64,000 bases of DNA, from the NCBI RefSeq assembly GCF_002099425.1, contig NW_018344184.1:2695001-2759000 (forward strand), in the 5' to 3' direction. The notes beneath the pieces are model-generated. The model made no database searches, was not told the origin of the DNA, and saw nothing but the letters and a program-made list of their open reading frames with translations. Of this stretch, positions 20,600 to 30,699 are shown piece after piece. The stretch is from Phascolarctos cinereus. Taxonomy: Eukaryota > Chordata > Mammalia > Diprotodontia > Phascolarctidae. The position numbers and the translations under genes were made by a program. Numbering within the stretch: position 1 is the stretch's first letter; every line of letters starts with the position of its first letter.

Positions 20600-21770
20600 A
20601 AGTCAAGTCAGGTCAAGCATTTGTTAAGCACCTACTATGTGCCAGACACAGTGCTAGGTACTGGGAGTACAAAGAAAGGCAAAATACTGAGGATGGAATC
20701 TAGACTCCAAAAAGGAAAAATCCTAGACTTTCCCACATGGCTAAATCTCTTGGTATTAGCCTGAGGCTATAATCCCATGGACTGGCCTTTCATGGTGGCT
20801 AAACCCAATCTCTGTTATCCTTAATGTAGCCTGGCCCCCCTTTGTCTTACTTCCCTATGGCCCCTGGCCTTTTCCCACCTTTAATCCTGACTAGGCTCCA
20901 TTCTCTCTTGGCCACATGGTCAAGGTCCCTGGAATTCTATTACCTTATAGACTAGTTGGCCACTCCTAGATCCCTCCCATAGTCTTTCTGTATATAAGGT
21001 CCATCTTGTCTCCATTAAGGTGCTTAGATTCTTAAAATCTAGACAAGGGCTAAGATTTTTATAATCTAGCCAATAATTTACTAATGTTCAGACTCCTTAA
21101 GAGTCTGCCCATATGATAGATGTTCTAATAAACCTTGTCTTTGACTGAAAGAAGGCTTGGGTCGAATTCTTTTAGAGAGGACCCGTATGTTGTGATTGTG
21201 GGGTCCCAGCACCCCAGCACCCCTAAACCTCAACATTTCTACCCTCAAGGAACTCTTAGTCTAATGGGAGAGTTTATAACATGTAAACAACTAGATACAG
21301 ACAAACTACAGACAGGATAAATTGTAGCTATTTTTAAAGGGAAGTGCTATAATTAGGGGAAATCAGGAAAGGCTTCTTGTAGAAGACAGATTTTCAGTTG
21401 GGAAGTTAGGAGGTGAAGATGAGAAGAGACAGAATTCTGGGCACGGGGGACAGTCAGAGAAAATGCAGTGTTCTTGAGGAACAAGATGGAGTAAGTGAGG
21501 AGCTACAAGGAGATCAAGTCACTAGATTATACAGCTGTGGAGGGGAGTAGAGTGTAAAAAGGCTGGAAAAGTAGGAAGGGTCTAGTTTATGAAGGATTTT
21601 AAAAGCCAAATGAGGGATTTTATATTTGATCCTGGAGGTGACAAGAGGAGGTGACATGGGCAGACCTGAGCTTTAGGGAAATCATTTTGACAGCTGAGGG
21701 AAGGATGAACTGGAGTGGGGAGAGACTAGTTAGGGAAATCAACCAGATTACTGTAATAATGAGAAAGCAG
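20600..21770 (-). repeat. L2 LINE 3' UTR and ORF2 end, split by an LTR
   Basis: Reversed L2 terminus at 20600-20687 ('gcacctactatgtgccagac'), then interrupted by the LTR. It resumes at about 21236 ('ccctcaaggaactcttagtc') and continues through 'gaaggattttaaaagccaaa' to 'gaactggagtggggagagac', ending at the polypurine tract. Confidence 0.87.
20688..21236 (+). repeat. Solitary LTR of an endogenous retrovirus-like element
   Basis: A fossil LTR of about 545 bp inserted in L2. It has a TATA-like tatataagg at 20991, a polyadenylation signal aataaa at 21127-21132, and an end in 'agcacccctaaacctcaaca'. Two more copies of the same LTR lie at 22352-22889 (inverted) and 23270-23710. Family is unnamed by me; divergence between copies suggests tens of millions of years. 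Confidence 0.72.
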
Positions 21771-22150
21771 GGAAAGAAAGAAAGTAGGGGAGGGAAGGGG
21801 GGAAGAAACAAAGAAGGGAAGGAGGGAAGAAAGGAAGGAAGGAAGGAGGGAAGAAAGAAAGAAGGGAAGGAGGGAACAGGGGAGAAAGAGAGAAGGGAAG
21901 GAGAAAAGGGAGGAGAAAGAAAGAAGGGAAGGAAGAAAGAAAGAAGGGAAGGAGGAAAGAAAGAAACAAAGAAGGAAAGGAGGGAAAGGGGGGAGAAAGA
22001 AAGAAGGGAAGGAAGGAAGAAAGGAAGAAAGAAAGGGAAGAAAGAAAGAAAGGAGGGAAGGAGGGAAGAAAGGAGAAAAGGAAGGGAACTCAGAAGAAAG
22101 GAAGGAGGGAAAGAAGGAGGAAGGAAGGAAGGAGGTAAGAAAAGAAAGAA
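21770..22150 (+). repeat. 380-bp (GGAA/GAAA)n polypurine tract
   Basis: Almost uninterrupted A/G on the plus strand, mostly ggaa, gaaa and ggga units. It produces a long spurious K/R/E/G-rich frame on one strand and an F/S/L/P-rich frame on the other. Confidence 0.96.
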
Positions 22151-22159
22151 GTAAGTCTA

Positions 22160-22350
22160 CTTTGTATCAGATATTGTGTTAAGTCTTTTACAAATATTGT
22201 CTCACTTAATCCTCACAACAACCCTAGGAAATAGGTGCTATTATTATCCCCATTTAAAGAAACTTGGGCAGACTGAGGTTAAATGACTTGCCCAGGATCA
22301 CACAGCTAGTCAGTGTCTGAGACTGGATTTGAACTCAGGTGTTGCTGACT
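22160..22350 (-). repeat. MIR/THER1-type CORE-SINE
   Basis: 'acaaatattgtctcacttaa', 'gtgctattattatccccatt', 'tgacttgcccaggatcacac', 'ggatttgaactcaggt' in reversed order. The inverted LTR starts where the tRNA-like head should be. Confidence 0.77.
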
Positions 22351-22351
22351 C

Positions 22352-22889
22352 TGATGAGGGTCCTAGAATCCCAAAATCATGATGCGCAGGTCCTGCCCAA
22401 AAGAATTCGACCCAAGCCTTCTTTCAGCCAAAAACAAGGTTTATTGAAGATTCACCATATTAGCCAGACTCTTAAGGAAACTGAGCATCTATGGGCTTTT
22501 GGCCAGACTGTGAAAATCTGAGCAGTGGCTAGATTATAAGAACCCCAAGCATCTTAATGGAGACAAGATGGACCTTATATACAAAAGACTGTGGGAGGGA
22601 TCTAGGAGTGGCCAAGTAGTTTGGGGTGACTGGAGGAGGGGTCTAAGAAGATCTGGATGGGAGTGCCCAGTAAGCTGGGGTGAACAGAACTCCTGGGACC
22701 TGGACCATGGAGCCTAGCTAGGATTAAGTGTGGGAAATGACCAGGGGCCATAGGAAGGTAAAACAATGGAGGGGAGATTGGGTGTAGCCACAGTGAAAGG
22801 CCAGTTGATGGGATTATAGCCTCAGGTGAATCTGGCAATGTGAGAAAGTCCAGGGTTTTTCCTTTCTGGGGCCCAGATCCCAACCCCAT
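22352..22889 (-). repeat. LTR, inverted copy
   Basis: A fossil LTR of the same family as 20688-21236, on the other strand. The reversed polyadenylation signal is at 22440-22445 and the reversed TATA-like box near 22573-22582. The match runs along the whole length. Confidence 0.75.
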
Positions 22890-23269
22890 CGACTCCAGGT
22901 CAAAGATTCTATTCACATTCCACCTAGTATGCCCATAAGAAGACAAAGCCTTGGGGAACATCCAAGTTTAGTAGGCATGACTTTGATGAAGATTAATTAA
23001 AAGAGATTGAGAAGGGTCAGTGAGACAAATGAGAGGAGAACCAACTGGCAAACATGATGAAAGCTACTATGAATGTGAAGATTTATGTGGGGACAAATGA
23101 TAGCACCAGAAACAACCCAGGCATTGTAAAGAACAAGGCCCTGGGCACAACAACAACAAAGCAAAAAACCTTCCAAAATACCAATGATGGGGTATGGGTC
23201 CAAGCAGAGACCTTTGCCCCTTGCCCATTTGTCTAAGGGATTCTCCTTGAATTGTCCCACTTGATCAAG
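22890..23269. other. Unassigned DNA between two inverted LTR copies
   Basis: This may be internal sequence of the LTR element or unrelated host DNA. I cannot recognise any gag, pol or env domain here and make no coding claim. Confidence 0.35.
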
Positions 23270-23710
23270 GAGGTCTCTGGCATTCCCCCGAGGCTGTAGT
23301 CCCATCAGCTGGTCTTTTGTCATCTCCCAATTCTGTTACCCTTAACCTAGCCCAGCCCTCCATTGTCTATTACCTCCCAATGGCCCCTGGCCATTTCCCA
23401 CCCTTGACCCTATCTAAACCCCATTCTCGACCTCCCAGTCACTGCCATCAAGATCCTTCCTAGATCCCTCCCACAGTCTTTCTGTATATAAGGTCCATCT
23501 TGTCTCCATTAAGGTGCTGAGATTCCTTAAGAACCTAGCCAATACCTCACAAATGTTCAGATTCCTTAAAAGTCTGGCCAATATGATGGATGTTCTAATA
23601 AACCTTGTCTTTGGCTGAAAGAAGACTTGGGTCAAATTCTTTTGGGCAGGACCTGTATGTCATGATTTTAGGGTTCCAGCACCCCTAAGCCTCTAGACTT
23701 CATCACCAAT
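23270..23710 (+). repeat. LTR, third copy, 5' part missing
   Basis: A fossil of the same LTR family. It joins the family at 'ggctgtagtcccatcagctg', has tatataagg at about 23485 and aataaa at 23597-23602, and ends near 'gcacccctaagcctc'. Confidence 0.73.
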
Positions 23711-24360
23711 CACAGGTAAGTTTTTCGTTATTGATGCCAATTGAAAGTAGAGGATTCAGAAGAGAAAGAGAAATTTGAGAAATGAACAGTTTTCTAAAGA
23801 AAGTAGTGTCTGAGAATGTGATTTGGATTTCTAGGCCTCAGCTTAATATGAGAATAATGGGCTCTTGGCCAAGGATGGAGTGCACTCCAGAAGGTCTGGT
23901 AAAAACACATGTTCTTGGAGCTTTGCAAATACAATCGAGAGAGCTATAAATAAAACAGGAAGGGGGAGCAAGGAGAAAACTCCCCCATGCCTGGTCCCAT
24001 GGAGAGTAGTAGATCTAACAAAAGAAGAATAACAGATGAGAGAACTCATTCACAGCAGACAAAATTCAAGAAGAGAACCAGTGATAAAACTGATGGCCTC
24101 AGATGTTTATGTAGAAATGAAAAAAAGTTGGAAGAATAAATAGGGTGAACTAGAGAATTTAAGGAGATAAATTTGACCTTACTGGATTTATTAGCATGTT
24201 ACCCCGACTGCATTAATACTCTGGAAAGCAGTATCTTATTCAAGAAAAAGCAGAATAGGTTGGTAGAATAACATTGCATAATTTAAATAAAAAAGATAAG
24301 ACTCATGTGAGAAAAATCTAGGACACATATACCTGGAGAACATGGATGAATAGAGGGGGA
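23710..24360. other. No recognised element
   Basis: Purine-rich DNA without a repeat or gene I can name. Confidence 0.45.
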
Positions 24361-24363
24361 AAC

Positions 24364-24640
24364 TGTGGCAGGTGAAGATGAAATGACTGAGAAAAGCAAA
24401 GGTTCGATCTTCTCAGCATATCGATTTATTAAGCAATGCATGCCAGTTGCTCAACAAACCAGAATCAGATCTCCTTAGCTTAGGCCTGGACCTTGAATAT
24501 AGGGGAAGATGGAGTTTTATTGATTAAAAACAATCAAGTAAGACCAATTAATTAAAAGGAAACAATACAATATTATAGGTTATCTCATTTCTAATTGGGT
24601 GAAAAATTAGGGACCTTCCAAGTGGGGAAGGGGAGAACTA
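24364..24640 (-). repeat. Possible LTR of a different family, tentative
   Basis: On the minus strand there is an aataaa signal near 24425 followed by a C/T-rich end finishing in 'cttcacctgccaca'. That layout resembles the end of an LTR. No second copy is seen in the window, so this remains weak. Treated as a fossil. Confidence 0.25.
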
Positions 24641-24669
24641 ACAGGTACGATTCCCTGAATTTAGAAAAA

Positions 24670-25015
24670 GAGGTGTCCTCCCCAAAGTGTCTGTAAACAA
24701 TTGAAGGAACATGCAGACAATAACTGATTGATCAGTATAGGGCCTGTTTTCAGAAAAATATATGGATTGCAATGTGATCTCTAGAGTGCTTAAGAGTTTG
24801 GTCAGACATCAAAGATGCTAAGGTCATCCACAGCATCCTGGGCCATTGCCAGTCATCTTGAATTTTGTCCTGTCACTGGACTTCTGTGATTCTGGAAGAG
24901 AGAGTACAGCTGATGACTTTGGGTAACTCTGCCTCACTTAAATCCAATTCACGGACACATTGAGACATCACCTGAGATTTCATTGGTCCTCTTTGAAAAT
25001 GAAGGACAAACAACA
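24670..25015 (+). repeat. RTE-tailed SINE, subtype B
   Basis: The head ('ataactgattgatcagtata') matches the copy at 43.4 kb but not subtype A. The rest ('cagacatcaaagatgctaag', 'gaagagagagtacagctgat') and the tail 'tggtcctctttgaaaatgaa' are shared with subtype A. Confidence 0.75.
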
Positions 25016-25084
25016 ATAATAGTGAGGAGCTCCCAGTAATAAACTTCCTTTACCTGTGACGATGAGCACCTTCTCTACCCTTTA

Positions 25085-25155
25085 TAGAGTCTTAGAGAGT
25101 TGCCTAGAGCAGTGAAAGGTTAAATGACTTGCCCAGGATATCAGAACTGGATTTC
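25085..25155 (-). repeat. CORE-SINE fragment
   Basis: 'gaaaggttaaatgacttgcc' is the reversed CORE block. Short. Confidence 0.38.
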
Positions 25156-25445
25156 TCATGAATGTTAGAATAATGGAAAATCCTTTGAAAGATAGGTCTA
25201 TGGACATAACTTTGTTCAACCACTTACGCCAATCAAGGTATGAAAACAGGAAAACACATACTTGCTAAGGTGCTTACCAGTGTCATGAAGGATGTTTTGT
25301 TCAGTGTCTAAACAAAAGTTGGATTCCATATTGGTAAGTGAAGTTCTCCAAAGGCTCATAAACTCTGATGAAATTGCACTAATTCTGTTGAACCCCTGAA
25401 TACTAGAAGCTCTCCTTAGTGAAATTCATAATTTTCCTAAAAAAC

Positions 25446-25690
25446 TCACTGAAGTATTCACACTGGGGAAAAATAACAAAACTCCCCAAACTAGAATGGT
25501 CATGGTGGGGAGAAACATACTTTAATAACTATGACAAATAGCCTATGTATTAGGTGATCTAGCAATCGACCTCCACATGTCTTAAAAAGGCTTTGTATTT
25601 GGACATCTTACCAGACCAGAGTGGAATAGGACATGGTCAGACTGCACTGTAGCTGAGAAAAAGTGCTCTACTCCTAAGTACCTACTCAGA
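25446..25690 (+). repeat. Unclassified dispersed repeat U1, copy 1
   Basis: The stretch is matched in reverse complement by 28085-28320. Shared blocks include ctggggaaaaataacaaaac, ggggagaaacatactttaat, gtattaggtgatctag and cttaaaaaggctttgta. By eye the two agree at roughly 85-90% of positions. I do not recognise the family. The stretch 25155-25446 before it holds nothing else. Confidence 0.62.
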
Positions 25691-25697
25691 GCAAGGA

Positions 25698-25940
25698 GGG
25701 GCAGCTAGGGTGGCACAGTAAATAGAGTACTGGGCCTGGAGTTAGGAAAACTCATCTTTGGGAGTTCAAAGCTGGCCTCAGATACTTACTAGCTGTGTGA
25801 CCCTAGGCAAGTCACTTAACACTGTTTGCCTTAGTTTCCCTATCTGTAAAATGAGCTGGAGAAGGAAATGGCAAACCATTCCAGTATCTTTACCAAGAAA
25901 ACCCCAAATGGGGTCATGGAGAAAAACAACATTCAGACAG
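25698..25940 (+). mobile_element. Mar1-type CORE-SINE
   Basis: Sense order: head ggggcagctagggtggcaca, 'tagctgtgtgaccctaggca', CORE 'tttccctatctgtaaaatga', then the tail 'gagaaggaaatggcaaacca' and 'ccaaatggggtcatggag'. The extreme 3' end is diverged. Confidence 0.87.
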
Positions 25941-26039
25941 AGCTACTCTGTCTACTCTACTAAGGTAGAGATACCAAGATAAGAAAGGACCCTTTCTGGA
26001 AACTTTTAGTTATGGCAGTTAGGGGAGTTGGTCTGCTGC

Positions 26040-26165
26040 ATTTCAATAAATCAACAAGCATTCATTGAGTTCCTCTTCTAAGTGCCTTGGAGACCAAGGC
26101 ATAGGTGAAATAGCCCCTGTTCTCAACAGTTTACATTCTAACTTGGGAGACAACTTGTGTATACT
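26040..26165 (-). repeat. L2 LINE 3' end fragment
   Basis: 'caataaatcaacaagcattc' and 'gttctcaacagtttacattc' form the reversed L2 terminus. Confidence 0.7.
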
Positions 26166-26179
26166 TACTTTGAGAGCCC

Positions 26180-26385
26180 CAGACCATGGAAATAAGCCCT
26201 TCTTCTATAACATGAAATAAGTTCTCAGGGAATGTACTGGGAAGGAGCTAATAGGTTATCCCCCTTAGTTCACTAAATGAGGCCATGGTTTACAGATAGG
26301 GACTGAAGAAAGTAGGGTGGTGGTGGGGAAGGGAATTAGGTTTATCAAATCAACTACCCCTATACAACAAAACTGAAGTCAGATA
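26180..26385 (+). repeat. Unclassified dispersed repeat U2, copy 1
   Basis: Contains ctgaagaaagtagggtggtg, then 'ggaattaggtttatcaaatc'. The second half matches 32455-32590 and the reverse of 26607-26705; the first half resembles 31190-31310. Family unknown to me. Confidence 0.5.
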
Positions 26386-26394
26386 AAATGTAGA

Positions 26395-26600
26395 TGGATA
26401 GGTAGATAGATTTTATATACACACATATGTATGTGTGTGTATGTATATATATATATAATATGCATTTATCTATGTATATAGTATTTATATTAGGTGGGTA
26501 CTGTATCTAGTATCAGTGTATTTGAGTGTATATATATATATATGTATGTATTTGAGTGTATGTGTCCATATATCTATAAACATGTGTGTATAATATATTA
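26395..26600. repeat. AT-rich (TATG/TATA)n microsatellite region
   Basis: Mixed tatata, gtatgtg and atctat units between two inverted copies of U2. Confidence 0.88.
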
Positions 26601-26606
26601 TTTTTA

Positions 26607-26705
26607 CAGGGACGGTTGATTTGACAAGCCTGATTTCCTTCCCCACCCCCTACTTTCTTCAATCCCTGTCCCTACACTCTACTGGGTTACCTCCTTTACC
26701 AGATA
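26607..26705 (-). repeat. Unclassified dispersed repeat U2, copy 2, inverted
   Basis: Reads 'acggttgatttgacaagcct' and 'ccctactttcttcaatccct', the reverse of the core of U2 copies 1 and 4. 'ctcctttaccagataatagt' matches the reverse of the start of copy 4 at 32.46 kb. Confidence 0.58.
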
Positions 26706-26709
26706 ATAG

Positions 26710-27145
26710 TAAAAATTAAAAACAATAACATTTATATAGCACTTTAAAGTTTGTCATTATTGTTCAGTCATTTCAGTTGTGTCTGACCCTTTGTGACCCC
26801 ATTTGGAGTTTTCTTGGCAAAGATACTGGAGTGGTTTGCCAATTCCTTTTCTGGTTCATTCTACAGATAAGGAAGCTGAGGCAAACAGCATTAAATGACT
26901 TGTCCAGGGTCACACAGGTAGGAAGTATCTGAGGCCAGATTTGAACTTAGGAAAATGAATCTTCCTGTCTCCAGGCCCAGCACTCTCTTCACTTTGCCGC
27001 CTAGCTACTTCAAGGTTTGCAGGGCAATTTAAATATATATTGTTTGAACTTCACAGCTGTGAGATAGGTGCTATAATTATGCTCATTTTACTGATGAGGA
27101 AACGGAGGCTAAGAGATTAAGTGACTTTCATAGGGTCACACAGCA
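26710..27145 (-). repeat. MIR/THER1-type CORE-SINE, split by Mar1
   Basis: 3' part at 26710-26756 ('acatttatatagcactttaa') and the rest at 27011-27145 ('aggtgctataattatgctca', 'gtgactttcatagggtcaca'). The flanks actttaaagtttg and acttcaaggtttg look like the diverged target-site duplication of the inserted Mar1. Confidence 0.72.
26757..27010 (-). mobile_element. Mar1-type CORE-SINE
   Basis: Complete reversed order from the RTE-like tail ('cagttgtgtctgaccctttg', 'ttcttggcaaagatactgg') through CORE to the head ('gccgcctagct'). Confidence 0.9.
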
Positions 27146-27164
27146 TGTGTGTGTGTGTGTGTGT
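27145..27164. repeat. (TG)n microsatellite
   Basis: Ten TG units. Confidence 0.9.
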
Positions 27165-27229
27165 AATATCTCTATAGATAGATTCTATCTATCAAATAAG
27201 TACACAATGAGTATAGCATGGGAGGGAGG

Positions 27230-27460
27230 GTACTACCTACTGGGAGGTAGGGAGGAATCAGAATAATTTTCAACCTGAGATTCCAGTAAACTAAGGTGAA
27301 GTGGAAGAGCATTCCAAGCATAGGAGAAAACCAGGGACAGGGCATGAGGTGGTAGATGGAGTTCATGTATGAGAAGTAGCATGTAGGTCAGAATAAATGT
27401 GTGCATGGATGAGTATAATGTGTAAGGAAACTAGAGAAGAAGGAAGGGCCCATATTATGA
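27230..27460 (-). repeat. L2 LINE 3' UTR fragment
   Basis: 'ggaagagcattccaagcata' and 'agaaggaagggcccatatta' follow the reversed L2 UTR but diverge strongly. Confidence 0.5.
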
Positions 27461-27869
27461 CATGGGAACACTTTCATCAGAGGAGATGGGGTGAATGAGG
27501 GAGTTGACACTTGAGCCTTGAAGGGACAGGATTTTTAAAGGGACATCATAGGTCACTAGAACAATCAGGGTTGTAGGGGTCCTGAACGGCAATGAAGTGA
27601 CACTTGGTGGGTGTATAAGGAGGCTGCAGCACAGGACAATTTTTTTTTCCACTTGAGATTGGCATATATGAGATCACCTAAGACAAATAGGAGCAGACAA
27701 AGGAGATGGTTGTTCATGTAGTGAGGATGATAAATAGGTGAAGTGTTTCTATGTGGTACCAGTTCCTTCTAGGGATTAAAAGAATCAGAGACAGACATCA
27801 TGTAGGCAAATCAATATATATAAAATAAGCATAAACTCTATACAAAAGAAATTCGAGGGTAATCTTTTG
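27460..27869. other. No confidently recognised element
   Basis: Only 27815-27850 hints at an L2 UTR block. Frames are short and random-looking. Confidence 0.45.
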
Positions 27870-28070
27870 GGAGGGGCAATAGAAGATGAGAAGATCATGA
27901 ACACTGGCTCAGGAATCAGGAGAAACCTGGATTTAAAGCCCTTACTAGTTAGTTGGGTGACCATGCACAAATCAGTTTTTTTTTTAATCTATAAAATGGG
28001 GATAATAATATGTGTACCTCCTACTTTCAAGTCTGTTGTGAAGTTCCACTACGATAGCATAAATGTTAAT
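27869..28070 (+). repeat. MIR/THER1-type SINE
   Basis: 'aggagaaacctggatttaaa', 'gttgggtgaccatgcacaaa', 'aatctataaaatggggataa' in sense. Confidence 0.62.
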
Positions 28071-28084
28071 TGCTTTGCTTAGGC

Positions 28085-28320
28085 TTGGGAGTACAGCACT
28101 TTTTCTTGGCTGCAATGCAGTCTGACCACATCCTACTCCACTCTCGTCTGGTCAACTACAAAGCCTTTTTAAGATGTGTGGAGGTTGGTGGCTAGATCAC
28201 CTAATACATGGACTATTTGTGATACTTATTAAAGTATGTTTCTCCCCACTATGACCACTTTAGTTTTGGGAGTTTTGTTATTTTTCCCCAGTGTCAATGC
28301 TTCAGTGACTTTTTTTGGAA
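28085..28320 (-). repeat. Unclassified dispersed repeat U1, copy 2
   Basis: Reverse complement of 25446-25690 over about 230 bp. The copies sit 2.4 kb apart in opposite orientation. Outside this core the similarity fades on both sides. Confidence 0.62.
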
Positions 28321-28485
28321 GTCACAGCTATTTCATTAGAAACAGAGGGGAAAATAAAATGAAAATGATTAGTTTCTATCAATAAATGGTTCTCAAATAA
28401 GATGATATTATTTATATAAATATGTATAATGCACTTTACAATCTTCAAAATACTATAAAAATGAGATTTATTAATCCAAGTGGCA

Positions 28486-28690
28486 CCTAGCATAGTAGAC
28501 AGTGAGCTAGCCACTGAGTCAGGAAAACCTGGGTCCAGACCCTGCTTCTGACAAACTGGCTACATGACCCCAGAAGGTCACTTAATCTCTTAGCCCCCTA
28601 GGAAATTCTCTAAGATCATAAATTGCAAAGCAGACCCAGATCTGCACCGGCAGGAGTTTCCTCCTTGGGAGCTCCATATGCCAACAGACA
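28486..28690 (+). repeat. THER1-like SINE
   Basis: 'gccactgagtcaggaaaacc', 'tgggtccagaccctgcttct', then the 3' block 'ataaattgcaaagcagaccc' and 'gagtttcctccttgggagct'. Same layout as 29.45 and 57.6 kb. Confidence 0.62.
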
Positions 28691-28699
28691 AACTGGTCT

Positions 28700-29385
28700 G
28701 ATGTTTCATTGCCCCTTCCCCCCCATTCCATCCCATTTGTAATCTATGATTTATATGTTTATTCACTATATATTTGTTAGTAGGTTGTCAAGGAGTTCCA
28801 TATACTAACAAAATCCAGAGTTTAATCTTTCCCAAATTCTACTGGATTTTACTAGAGACCTAGGGGTAAGACTGTCCTTGGGCCCTGGTGTCATCTCTGC
28901 TCTCTAGTTTCCTCCTGATTTAGAGGGCAGAAGGTCACCAGAGTGTATTAAAACAGCCTCTGGCATTTCCCTTGGATTCCTGCCATCTGAATCTCCTCTA
29001 GTTTGGGCAATCAGGGTATATCATAGCCCAAGGGCGAGCATTACCATTCACACCAGGCTTACTCTGGCTGAATAACTCCATGACTTGGCCTGGCTGGCTG
29101 TAGGCTAGCTGACAAACTGTCTCTGGCTGACCAAAAGAAGAGATAGGGGATCCTGCTGACATCTGAAGGCATCATTTGAGTATCAGAGTATTAATTAGTC
29201 AAAAGCACTCATTCTAGGCCTCAGAGATCTGATCCTCACTTCCTCAGCATATTGATTAGTTGGCCTATCAAAAATAACCCAATTTAAAGGAAAAAAAAAA
29301 GCAACAACAAAAAACAACCTAACTTCGTTTTCTTGGGTAGGATTGTAGTATGTAGAATTTTTTTTAGTCTTGTAAGTGGATATGT
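28700..29385. other. No recognised element apart from a THER1-like scrap
   Basis: 28790-28830 resembles the THER1 3' block ('gagttccatatactaacaaa'). The rest is not recognised. Confidence 0.42.
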
Positions 29386-29660
29386 ACAGTGCCTACCACA
29401 GTGCCTGGCACATATTGCCATAAATGCTCGTTGGTTAATTGACTGATACATGAGTTAAGAAGACTTCAGGTCAAGAGCTGCCTCTGACACATATTGGCTG
29501 TGAACACTTAACCTTTCCGTTCTAACCCGTCCCCCACCCTTTCACCCTGTCCCTCATTGTAGATGACTATAAATTAGAGGGGAGTTGTTGATCTGCAATG
29601 GTGGAGGGGGTTTGCACACTGGGAGTTTCATATACTAACAAAATCCAGGGTTTAAATAAA
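29385..29660 (+). repeat. L2 3' end followed by THER1-like SINE
   Basis: 29385-29447 is a sense L2 terminus ('cagtgcctggcacatattgc', 'ggttaattgactga'). 29450-29660 is THER1-like ('gctgcctctgacacatattg', 'gggagtttcatatactaa'). Confidence 0.55.
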
Positions 29661-29799
29661 GGTCCCAAGAGGAACAATGGGGAAAAATAGTTATTTTTCC
29701 ACCTCTAGCCTTGGTACTGTGATTTGAAGGTTTGTCAAAATTTTTATGTAAGAAGTAAAAAGATGTGTCCTTGTATAAATTCATAAGCACTATGGCAAA

Positions 29800-29885
29800 T
29801 CGAAGTGCTCTCAAGCCTTTAGTTTCCTCATCTGTAAAATGGGGAGATTTATTTAGGTAGCCTCTGAGTTCTTTTATAACTTTTG
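29800..29885 (+). repeat. MIR-type SINE fragment
   Basis: 'tagtttcctcatctgtaaaa' then 'ggtagcctctgagttctttt' is the MIR CORE and 3' end. Confidence 0.45.
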
Positions 29886-30150
29886 AGTAACAATAATAAT
29901 AATAACGGATAATGTTGCTATAATGCTTTAAGATTTGAAAAGTGTTTTTTACAAATATTATCTCATTTAATCCTCACAATAATTCTGGCAGATAGGTGAT
30001 ATTGTCCCCATTCTATAAATGAGGAAACTGAGGAAGACAGAGGTTAAATGACTTGCCCAGCATCACACAGCTAGTAAGTATCTGAGCCTGAATTCAAATT
30101 CAAGTCTTTTTGAATCCAGTCCCAGGGCTCTATCCATTGTGCCACCTGTC
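29885..30150 (-). repeat. MIR/THER1-type CORE-SINE
   Basis: Nearly complete reversed copy: (AAT)n tail, 'caaatattatctcatttaat', 'atgaggaaactgaggaagac', 'gacttgcccagcatcacaca', head 'ccattgtgccacctgtcc'. Confidence 0.82.
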
Positions 30151-30164
30151 CACTGTACCTCTAA

Positions 30165-30690
30165 TGTTTCAGGGAGGAGTAGCACCTCTGGTGTGAAGGC
30201 TTGTCCAGCCCCTTTCAGGGCTGCTCATTTACCTTTGGTCCACCTTCACTCAGTGCTTACCTGTGGCTTCAAGAAACTGTAGCAGGCACAGCAGCCACAT
30301 CCTGCTAAAACCATTTTGATAGACAGGCTAAACCAGGTTGAGGGTAACCTATAGGTCACAAAACCATTGGTGAGTTAAATGGGTATCTACCCCAAACATA
30401 TGAAGACTTCTCCCTGAGCAATGGGTGGATGAGAACAATTTGTTCCAATGGCCATGTGGGAGGCTGAAGCAGGTAAGCTTGGTCAGACATTAAAGATGCC
30501 AAGGTCATCAACTGCATCCTGGGCCATCCCCAGTCATCCTGGACTTTGGTGACTGTGGAAGAGAGAGTGAGGCAGACGACTTTGTGCAGCTCTGCCTTGC
30601 TTAAATCCAATTCATGACCGTGTCAAGACATCACCCTGTGATGTCATTGGTCCCCTTAGAAAACTAAAGACAGATAACAATAGAACTTCT
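30165..30690 (+). repeat. RTE-tailed SINE, subtype A, near full length
   Basis: The best-preserved copy in the window: 5' block 'aagaaactgtagcaggcaca', middle 'taccccaaacatatgaagac', then 'ctgcatcctgggccatcccc' and 'tgcagctctgccttgctta', ending 'atgtcattggtccccttaga'. This gives about 525 bp for the full element. Confidence 0.8.
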
Positions 30691-30699
30691 GGATAATGG

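Noticed and set aside
21651-22154. 167-residue plus-strand frame rich in K, R, E and G
   Set aside because: It is the translation of the GGAA/GAAA polypurine tract plus a bit of L2; the other strand gives the mirror F/S/L/P frame.
22602-22961. 119-residue minus-strand frame
   Set aside because: It lies almost wholly within the inverted LTR copy and has no protein features.
26395-26600. Regularly spaced repeats as a CRISPR array
   Set aside because: The repeats are AT-rich microsatellites without spacers, and the DNA is mammalian.
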